Shown one piece after another: positions 45,289 to 51,822 of a stretch of 64,000 nucleotides of DNA. A program made the position numbers and the translations under genes. The notes beneath the pieces are model-generated. The model was not told the DNA's origin, did not search any database, and worked only from the letters and a program-made list of their open reading frames with translations. This DNA is from CAZKGE01 sp964541695 (GTDB lineage: Bacteria > Bacillota > Clostridia > Christensenellales > CAG-138), in contig CAZIRB010000002.1 of NCBI GenBank assembly GCA_964541695.1, positions 13,463-77,462 on the forward strand. The letters are read 5' to 3'. Each line of letters begins with the position of its first letter. Within the stretch, counting starts at the first letter, position 1.

Positions 45289-45987
45289 TCATTTCAGAAG
45301 TTCCCCGACCGTCGTGACCGAGAGCCCGCATTGGCGGATCGTGTCGATCACCGCCGGCAGCGCGCGCGCCGCCTCCGCGGTCGGGAGTATCATTAGTATG
45401 CTTCCATCAAACGCCTGCTTCGATGCGCGCAGCGCGATATCCGCCGCGTCCCCGCGCGCGCTGAGCAGGTCCGCCGTGCACGCCACGTGCACGAGGCCCA
45501 GCGCCTCCGCCGCGTCCGCGGAGGTTCCGCGGTCGCGCAATCCGGCGTTGTACAGCTCGACCTTTTTGCCCGTGATCTGCTCGATCACCAGGGCCGAGGC
45601 CGAAACGTCGCGCTCGACGAGGCCAATATCGCCGTCGATGGTCGGCACGTAGCCGCAGGAGCCGATCTCGTGCCCGTCCGCGATCATCGTTTCCAGCGTG
45701 TCCGCGTGCGCCTTGGCCCACTCGCCGCTGACGAAGAACGTGATGCGCGCGTCCGCCTCGCGGAGCGCGTCGAGCATGTCCTCCACGGCGGCGGCGTCCC
45801 AGCTTACGATGCACTCGAGCGCCACCGCGCCGCCCTTTTTGCCGCGGTACACCGTTTCGTCGGAAAGCGCGGCGATCGCGTCGTCGCCAAGGCCCGTGCC
45901 GGTTACCACATACAACAGAACGATTGTCAACAGAATGAACACATTGACGGTGCTCATCAGCGAGTCCGCGATCTTCTGTTTCTCCAT
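45289..45987 (-). CDS. Degenerate polysaccharide deacetylase-like membrane protein (YlxY position)
   Basis: A 232-residue protein with an N-terminal membrane anchor (about residues 14-32) and a NodB-like fold: VALECIVSWD, ITFFVSGEWAKAHADTL, DGHEIGSCGYVPT. In active enzymes these positions read TFDDG and GHEIGNHTYSH. Here both catalytic Asp of motif 1 and both metal-binding His of motif 2 are missing, so catalysis is unlikely. It lies between pnp and the M16 gene, the place of ylxY in Bacillus. A structural or sugar-binding role is inferred. Confidence 0.8.
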   Translation of the reverse strand: MEKQKIADSLMSTVNVFILLTIVLLYVVTGTGLGDDAIAALSDETVYRGKKGGAVALECIVSWDAAAVEDMLDALREADARITFFVSGEWAKAHADTLETMIADGHEIGSCGYVPTIDGDIGLVERDVSASALVIEQITGKKVELYNAGLRDRGTSADAAEALGLVHVACTADLLSARGDAADIALRASKQAFDGSILMILPTAEAARALPAVIDTIRQCGLSVTTVGELLK

Positions 45988-46064
45988 CGTGTTCCCTCCC
46001 GCGCTTTCCTATCTACATTCGTATTCGCGGGGGGAAAACATTATTCTGCCGCGGCGCGCGCTTT

Positions 46065-46093
46065 CGGGGGCGCGGCAGTTTGCCGCGCCCCCG
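46065..46093 (-). other. Perfect 13-bp hairpin after pnp without U tract
   Basis: The arms 46065-46077 and 46081-46093 pair perfectly around a 3-nt loop, 22 bp past the pnp stop. On the minus strand it is followed by AAAGCG, so it is not a classical intrinsic terminator; it may block 3'-5' decay of the pnp mRNA. Confidence 0.6.
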
Positions 46094-46114
46094 AATCGAA
46101 GCGTTCCGTGCGCG

Positions 46115-48214
46115 CTATTCCTTTTCGGGCGGCAGAAGGTCCTTGCGCGTAAGGCTGATCTTGCCGGTCTTTTTGTCGATCTCGATCACGCGCACGAGCA
46201 CCTGCTCGCCCATCTGCAGCACGTCCTCGACCTTGTCGACGCGCTTGTTGGCGATGCGCGAGATGTGCAGCAATCCGTCCGTGCCGGGCTTGAGGTTGAC
46301 GAACGCGCCGAACTCCTTGATGCCGACCACGGAGCCGTAGTACACGTCGCCGACCTCGATCTCCTTGACGATGCCGTCGATGATGCGCTTGGCCTCGGCG
46401 GCCGCCGCGGAGTCGGGCGACGCGATGAACACCGTGCCGTCGTCCTCGATGTCGATCTTAACGCCCGTGTCGGCGATAATCTTGTTGATCACCTTGCCGC
46501 CGGAGCCGATGACGTCGCGGATCTTGTCCGGATTGATCGTGAACGTAATGATGCGCGGCGCGTACGGCGACAGCTCGGCACGCGGCTCGCGCAGCGTCTC
46601 GGCCATCTTGTCCAGAATGAACAGGCGGCCCTTCCTGGCCTGCTCCAGCGCCCGCGTCAGGATCTCGCGGTTGATGCCCTTGATCTTGATGTCCATCTGG
46701 ATCGCGGTGATACCCTCGCGCGTGCCCGCGACCTTGAAGTCCATGTCGCCCAGGAAGTCCTCGAGGCCCTGGATATCGGTCAGAATCGCGAGGTTGCCGG
46801 TCTGGTCGTCCTTTATGAGGCCCATGGCCACGCCCGCGACGGGCTTTTTGAGCGGGACGCCCGCGTCGAGCAGCGCCAACGTGCTTGCGCAGATGGATGC
46901 CTGCGACGTAGAGCCGTTGCTGCTGACAACCTCGGACACGAGGCGCATGCAGTACGGGAACTCCTCCTCGGACGGCAGCATGGGCTCGATCGCGCGCTCG
47001 GCTAGCGCGCCGTGGCCGATCTCGCGCCGGCCGGGGCCGCGCATGGGACGGACCTCGCCGACCGAGTACGGCGGCATGTTGTACTGGTGCATATAGCGCT
47101 TGCTCTCCTCGAGCGTGAGCCCGTCGAGCATCTGCGCCTCGGAAATCGTGCCGAGCGTGGCGATGGTCATGACCTGCGTCTGGCCGCGCGTGAACACCGC
47201 GCTGCCGTGCGTGCGCGGCAGAACGCCCACCTCGCTCCAGATCGGCCTAATCTCGTCCTGCTTGCGGCCGTCCGGCCGGATCTGCTTATTGATGATCTTA
47301 TCGCGCACGATCTCCTTGGTGATCGAGTACAGGATGGCGTCGATGTCCTTGGCGGAGTTGGGGTATTCCTCGGCAAAGGCCGCGATCGTCTCGTCCGACA
47401 CCTGCTTGCCCCGCGTGTCGCGCTCCTTGCGGTCGAACGTGTCGAGCGACCAGACGACCTTGTCGAACGCGAACGCGCGCACCTTCTCGGCGAGCGTATC
47501 GTCCGGGTGATAGAGCTCGAATTCGCGCTTTTCCTTGCCCGCCTCGGCCGCGATGTCCGAAATAAACGTCACGATCTTTTTGATCTCCTCGTGCGCGAAC
47601 AGGATCGCGCCGAGCATCTCCTCCTCGGTGACCTCGTTGGCGCCGGCCTCGACCATCATGATGGCGTCCTTCGTGCCGGAGACGGTCAGCGTCAGCCTGC
47701 TCTTTTCGCGCTGCGCACAGTCGGGGTTTATGACGTACTCGCCGTCGACGAGGCCGACCGCCACGGAACCCGTCGGGCCCGCAAACGGCGCGTCGCTGAT
47801 CGACAGCGCGACCGACGAGCCGATCATGCCGAGCACGTCCGGCGGCACGTCCTGCTCGACGGAGAGCACGGTCGCGACGACCTGCACGTCGTTGTAGAAG
47901 CCCTTCGGGAACAGCGGCCTAAGCGGGCGGTCGATCAGCCGGGAGGTCAAAATGGCCTTCTCGGTCGGCCTTCCCTCGCGCTTGATGAAGCCCCCGGGGA
48001 TCTTGCCCACGGCATACAGCTTCTCCTCAAACTCCACGGACAGCGGCAGAAAATCGACGCCGTCGCGCTTGGTCTTGGACACGGTCGCGCAGACGAGCAC
48101 CGCCGTGTCGCCGCAGCGGACGAGACACGAGCCGCCCGCCTGTTCGGCGTACTTGCCGATTTCGACCGAAAGCGTGCGTCCGCCTACGGTCATTTCAAAG
48201 GTTCTTGCTTGCAT
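46115..48214 (-). CDS. pnp: Polyribonucleotide nucleotidyltransferase
   Basis: PNPase degrades RNA 3'-5' with phosphate. The 699-residue protein has two RNase PH domains (the first with GGFIKREGRPTEKAILTSRLIDRPLRPLFP, the second with RTHGSAVFTRGQTQ and GRREIGHGALAERA), a KH domain (IRDVIGSGGKVINKIIADTGVKID), and a C-terminal S1 domain (VYYGSVVGIKEFGAFVNLKPGTDGLLHIS). GAGGAAG precedes the ATG. It follows rpsO, the universal order; an rpsO terminator lies between them. Confidence 0.98.
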   Translation of the reverse strand: MQARTFEMTVGGRTLSVEIGKYAEQAGGSCLVRCGDTAVLVCATVSKTKRDGVDFLPLSVEFEEKLYAVGKIPGGFIKREGRPTEKAILTSRLIDRPLRPLFPKGFYNDVQVVATVLSVEQDVPPDVLGMIGSSVALSISDAPFAGPTGSVAVGLVDGEYVINPDCAQREKSRLTLTVSGTKDAIMMVEAGANEVTEEEMLGAILFAHEEIKKIVTFISDIAAEAGKEKREFELYHPDDTLAEKVRAFAFDKVVWSLDTFDRKERDTRGKQVSDETIAAFAEEYPNSAKDIDAILYSITKEIVRDKIINKQIRPDGRKQDEIRPIWSEVGVLPRTHGSAVFTRGQTQVMTIATLGTISEAQMLDGLTLEESKRYMHQYNMPPYSVGEVRPMRGPGRREIGHGALAERAIEPMLPSEEEFPYCMRLVSEVVSSNGSTSQASICASTLALLDAGVPLKKPVAGVAMGLIKDDQTGNLAILTDIQGLEDFLGDMDFKVAGTREGITAIQMDIKIKGINREILTRALEQARKGRLFILDKMAETLREPRAELSPYAPRIITFTINPDKIRDVIGSGGKVINKIIADTGVKIDIEDDGTVFIASPDSAAAAEAKRIIDGIVKEIEVGDVYYGSVVGIKEFGAFVNLKPGTDGLLHISRIANKRVDKVEDVLQMGEQVLVRVIEIDKKTGKISLTRKDLLPPEKE

Positions 48215-48301
48215 GTGATGACTTCCTCTTTCTTTTCTTTCTTTATCTTCATTTTCATTACAGCCTTCGTCATGCGCGTTTCGTCCGCAAATGGAAAGAG
48301 A

Positions 48302-48324
48302 AAGGCGGGAATAACCCCGCCCTT
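48302..48324 (-). terminator. Hairpin terminator between rpsO and pnp
   Basis: GGCGGG/CCCGCC stem (48304-48309 with 48316-48321) followed on the minus strand by TTTCTCTTT. It lies 4 bp after the rpsO stop and likely reduces transcription into pnp. Confidence 0.7.
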
Positions 48325-48327
48325 CCG

Positions 48328-48582
48328 TTATTTCCTGAGGTTCAAGCTTGCGACGATTGCGCGGTAGCGCTCGATATCCTTCTCCCTCAGATAATTCAGC
48401 AGCCCTCTGCGCTGACCGACCATCTTGAGCAGGCCCCTGCGGGAGTGGAAGTCCTTCTTGTGGAGCTTGAGGTGCTCGTTTAGATGGTTGATCCGCTCGG
48501 TTAAAAGCGCGATCTGCACCTCTGGGGAGCCGGTGTCGCCTTCGTGCAAGGCATACTTTTCGATGATTTCCTGTTTCGTCAT
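48328..48582 (-). CDS. rpsO: 30S ribosomal protein S15
   Basis: S15 binds the central domain of 16S rRNA. The protein of about 84 residues shows ALHEGDTGSPEVQIALLTERINHLNEHLK and HKKDFHSRRGLLKMVGQRRGLLNYL, the hallmark of the family. It is a few residues shorter than E. coli S15 at the ends. GGAGGT lies 6 nt before the ATG. It has its own promoter and an 80-nt leader that could carry S15 autoregulation. Confidence 0.98.
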   Translation of the reverse strand: MTKQEIIEKYALHEGDTGSPEVQIALLTERINHLNEHLKLHKKDFHSRRGLLKMVGQRRGLLNYLREKDIERYRAIVASLNLRK

Positions 48583-48701
48583 GGGGTACCTCCGTTTATT
48601 CTGTATCCCCGCGGACAGAGTAATGCGTCGGAGCGTCGCAAAACCATGTGGGCGGTTCAAAAATACCTAGTTAATATAGCATACCCGTGTTCGCTTGTAA
48701 A
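48583..48701 (-). promoter_or_regulatory. Promoter and leader of rpsO
   Basis: TTTACA at 48696-48701 and TATATT at 48673-48678 with a 17-bp spacer and a TG extension before the -10 box. About 80 nt of leader separate the expected start from the rpsO ATG. Confidence 0.75.
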
Positions 48702-48731
48702 CAGCAAACGCGAAGAATTGCCTGTTTTTTC

Positions 48732-49619
48732 TTATATCAGCAGGCGCTTCGCGGCCGCGATGTCGCGTAAGACGCGCTTTGCCAGAGCCTCCTCGGAACC
48801 GAACGTTTTCTCGCCGCGGATGCGCGCGATAAAGTCCACGGTGAGCGTCTCCCCGTACAGGTCGCGGTCAAAATCGAGAAGGTGCGTCTCGATCATGAGC
48901 CGCCGCCCATGCAGCGTCGGGTTCGTGCCGACGTTCGTGACCGCGCGGTACGTCGTGCCGTCCACGCTCGCGCGCGCCGCGTACACGCCCGCCACGGGGC
49001 AGGCGCGCGCGGGGTCCGGCAAAAGGTTTGCGGTCGGGAAACCGAGCCGCCTGCCGTTTTGCAGGTTCGGAACGACCGTGCCGGATACGCGGTACGGCCG
49101 CCCGAGCATCCTGGCCGCGGCGCGCACGGCGCCGTTTTCGATGCAGCGGCGGATGCGCGAGCTCGACACCGGCCTGCCGCGAAACAGCACCGGCTGCATC
49201 ACGCGCACGAGAAAGCCGCGCTCGCGGCCGATGGCGCGCAGCGTCGCGGCGTTGCCCGCGCCGTGCTTGCCGAACGTGTAGTTGAAGCCCGCCACGACGC
49301 CGACGAGCGTAAACCGCGCGGTAAGCGCGTCGAAAAACGCGCTGGGGCTTAAGGACGCAAACTCCTTTGTAAACGGCACGGCGCAAACCTCGTCGACGCC
49401 GGCCGCAAGGATCAGCTTTTCGCGCTCGGAAAACGTCGTCAAAAGCGTCAGCCTGCCGCCGCCGAGCACCTCGACGGGGTGGTTGGAAAACGTAAACGCG
49501 ACGGCGCGGCAGCGCTCGCGCTGCGCCAGTTCCCGCGCGCGCCTTAGCAGCAGTTGGTGTCCGATATGGACGCCGTCGAACATGCCGAGCGCGACGACGG
49601 CTCTCTCCCGTTCTTGCAT
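48732..49619 (-). CDS. ribF: Bifunctional riboflavin kinase/FAD synthetase RibF
   Basis: RibF makes FMN from riboflavin and then FAD. The 295-residue protein has the N-terminal adenylyltransferase domain (GMFDGVHIGHQLLLRRA, FTFSNHPVEVL, VAGFNYTFGKHGAGN, SSSRIRRCIENG) and the C-terminal kinase domain (GTVVPNLQNGRRLGFPTANL). It follows truB by about 10 bp, the usual truB-ribF pair. No FMN riboswitch is seen upstream, as expected for this context. Confidence 0.96.
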   Translation of the reverse strand: MQERERAVVALGMFDGVHIGHQLLLRRARELAQRERCRAVAFTFSNHPVEVLGGGRLTLLTTFSEREKLILAAGVDEVCAVPFTKEFASLSPSAFFDALTARFTLVGVVAGFNYTFGKHGAGNAATLRAIGRERGFLVRVMQPVLFRGRPVSSSRIRRCIENGAVRAAARMLGRPYRVSGTVVPNLQNGRRLGFPTANLLPDPARACPVAGVYAARASVDGTTYRAVTNVGTNPTLHGRRLMIETHLLDFDRDLYGETLTVDFIARIRGEKTFGSEEALAKRVLRDIAAAKRLLI

Positions 49620-49628
49620 GGATGTCCC

Positions 49629-50492
49629 TCAGTACAGATGGATTCTCAGCCGCACGCAGCCGTTTTTAACCTCGCCCACGCCCATAAACCCGCCGCAGTA
49701 GACGCGCGCGGGCCCGTCGGCCGCGTCGACGCCGGACGTTTCGAGCGCGTTCATCGTCGGCACGCGGCGGCGCTTTTGCAGCGTGACCGCGGGCAGGAAC
49801 ATAAGCGCGTCCTCGCACGAGATCACGGCCTCGGCGAGGGTTTCGTCAAGCTTCTTTTGCGCCAGCGCCGCGATGGAATGCGCGTTCTCGAGCGTAAACG
49901 GCCCGGCCGCCGTGCGCAAAAGAAACGACAGATGCGCGGGCACGCCGAGATAAAGGCCGATGTCGCGCGCGAGCGCGCGCACATAGGTGCCGCGCGAGCA
50001 GGAAACACGCAGAAGATAGCGGTTTTTGGCGAGCTGCTCGATCACGGTAAGCTCCGATATGGCGACGCTGCGCGTGCGCTCCGGCACCTCGCCGCCCTCG
50101 CGCGCAAGGTCGTACATCTTGCGGCCGTCCACCTTCAGCGCGGAATAGGCCGGTGCAAGCTGCTGCGTCTCGCCCGCAAAGCGCGGCAGAACCGCATGGA
50201 GCTCGTCCGGCGTAATGTCGCAGTCCGCCGTCCCGGTCACGGTGCCGTACGCGTCGAACGTGTCGGTCGAAACGCCGAGTATGAGCTCGAACAGGTACGT
50301 TTTTTCTTTCTCAACGAGCAGGTCAAACAGCCGCGCCGCCCGGCCGAGCGCAATCGGCAGCACGCCGGCCGCGCCCGGATCCAATGTGCCCAGGTGCCCC
50401 GCGCGCTTCTGGCCGAATATGCCGCGCACGTCGTACACGGCGTTGCTCGACGTCATGCCCGGCGCTTTGAGCACGTTGACGAAGCCGTCCAT
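49629..50492 (-). CDS. truB: tRNA pseudouridine-55 synthase TruB
   Basis: TruB forms pseudouridine 55 in the T-loop of tRNAs. The about 287-residue protein starts MDGFVNVLKAPGMTSSNAVYDVRG and has the catalytic Asp in HLGTLDPGAAGVLPIALGRAARL, plus RVSCSRGTYVRALARDIG. The ATG at 50492 overlaps the nrnA stop by 1 bp; codons upstream of it belong to another frame of nrnA. Confidence 0.96.
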   Translation of the reverse strand: MDGFVNVLKAPGMTSSNAVYDVRGIFGQKRAGHLGTLDPGAAGVLPIALGRAARLFDLLVEKEKTYLFELILGVSTDTFDAYGTVTGTADCDITPDELHAVLPRFAGETQQLAPAYSALKVDGRKMYDLAREGGEVPERTRSVAISELTVIEQLAKNRYLLRVSCSRGTYVRALARDIGLYLGVPAHLSFLLRTAAGPFTLENAHSIAALAQKKLDETLAEAVISCEDALMFLPAVTLQKRRRVPTMNALETSGVDAADGPARVYCGGFMGVGEVKNGCVRLRIHLY

Positions 50493-51454
50493 CAGCCGTC
50501 CGCGCCCGTCAGCAGCGCCGTCGCCGCCGCGAGGATCGCGTCTGCGGCCTCGGGCAGCGGGCAACTGAGCGTACAGCCGGCCGCGAGCCGATGCCCGCCG
50601 CCGCCGAAGCGCGTCGCAATCTTCGACACGTCGGCCGAGCGCTTGGCGCGCAGGCTGACGCGCACGGAGCGGTCCTCCGCCTCGCGCAGCAGCGCCGCGA
50701 TCTCCACGGTGTCGATGTCGCGGATGGAATCGACCGCGCCCTCCGTGTCCTCGCCCAGAGCGCCGCAGCTCTCCATGTCCTCGCGCGTCAGCGCGGAGAT
50801 GCCGATCCGGCCGTTTAAGTAAATCTGCGTCTTGTTGATGACGATGCCCAAAAGCTTCATTTTGTGCAGCGGAATCGTGCGGTAGATCGCGCGGTTGAGC
50901 TCCGGCAGGTCGATGCCCGATTCGAGCAGCTCCGCCACGATGCGCAGCGTGTCCGGCGTCGTGTTGGAATAGGCGAGGTTGCCGGTGTCGGTCACGATCG
51001 CCGCGTACAGGCAGGCCGCGATCTCGCGGTCGATCGGCACCTTAAGCTCCAGCAGGAGCTGGAATATCAGCTCGCCGGTCGCCGCGACGTAGGCGACAAA
51101 GTTGTTTTTGAGGAACGCGTCGTTTGTGCGGTGGTGGTCGATGTTGAGCGAAAACTGCGCCGCGTCGACCAGCGGTTTGCTGGCGCCGGTGCGGGCAATG
51201 TCCGCGCAGTCGACCGTGACCACGGCCGGGGCCGAGGCCACCTTGTCCGGCGTGCGGATCACGTCCGCGTACGGCAAAAAGCGGTAGATCGCGGGCACGG
51301 GGTCCTCACAGACCACCGTGGCGCGCTTGCCGAGCTTACGAAGGCCCGCGTACAGCGCCAGGGACGAGCCCAGCGTGTCGCCGTCGGGCGAAACATGGGC
51401 GATCAGCACGAAATCGTCGTGCGCGCGGATAAAATCCGCCGCGGCGTTCAGCAT
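50492..51454 (-). CDS. nrnA: DHH family phosphoesterase NrnA (nanoRNase/pAp phosphatase)
   Basis: NrnA degrades very short RNAs and 3'-phosphoadenosine 5'-phosphate. The 320-residue protein has the DHH motifs AHVSPDGDTLGSSLALYAGL, VTVDCADIARTG, NIDHHRTNDAF and the DHHA1 motif RFGGGGHRLAAGC. It lies between rbfA and truB, the usual place in Clostridia, and is coupled to truB by overlap. Confidence 0.94.
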   Translation of the reverse strand: MLNAAADFIRAHDDFVLIAHVSPDGDTLGSSLALYAGLRKLGKRATVVCEDPVPAIYRFLPYADVIRTPDKVASAPAVVTVDCADIARTGASKPLVDAAQFSLNIDHHRTNDAFLKNNFVAYVAATGELIFQLLLELKVPIDREIAACLYAAIVTDTGNLAYSNTTPDTLRIVAELLESGIDLPELNRAIYRTIPLHKMKLLGIVINKTQIYLNGRIGISALTREDMESCGALGEDTEGAVDSIRDIDTVEIAALLREAEDRSVRVSLRAKRSADVSKIATRFGGGGHRLAAGCTLSCPLPEAADAILAAATALLTGADG

Positions 51455-51459
51455 GGCCC

Positions 51460-51816
51460 TCAGCTCTCCTTGTCCTGCTGCAGGTCGTTTAAAATCTTCC
51501 CGATGCGCACGCTGTACGCGATGGAGTTGTCCAGTGAGAATTTCAGCTGCGGGATGCAGCGGATGCGCATGCGTCCGCCCAGCTCGCGCGCGATAAAGCC
51601 CGCCGCATGGTTGAGCGCGTCCACCGTGCGCTCGCGCGCGGACTCGTCCTCGTCGTACACGGACACCTTCAGCTTGGCGAATTTTAAGTCGTTCGTAACC
51701 TCCGCCTGCGTGATCGTCGTCATGTCCGAAATGCGCGGGTCCTTCATGTCTCGGATGATCTCGGCGACGGTCTTTTTGACCTCCTCGTTCATCCGGTCTC
51801 CCCGTATCAAAGACAT
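51460..51816 (-). CDS. rbfA: 30S ribosome-binding factor RbfA
   Basis: RbfA helps the last steps of 30S maturation and 16S rRNA processing. The 118-residue protein has one KH-like domain: IIRDMKDPRISDMTTITQAEVTNDLKFAKLKVSVYD and RELGGRMRIRCIPQLKFSLDNSI. It follows infB by 6 bp, inside the nusA operon. Confidence 0.95.
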   Translation of the reverse strand: MSLIRGDRMNEEVKKTVAEIIRDMKDPRISDMTTITQAEVTNDLKFAKLKVSVYDEDESARERTVDALNHAAGFIARELGGRMRIRCIPQLKFSLDNSIAYSVRIGKILNDLQQDKES

Positions 51817-51822
51817 CTTTCC

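Noticed and set aside
48583..48731. FMN riboswitch linked to ribF
   Set aside because: The region is downstream of ribF and holds the rpsO promoter; no conserved FMN-box motifs are seen.
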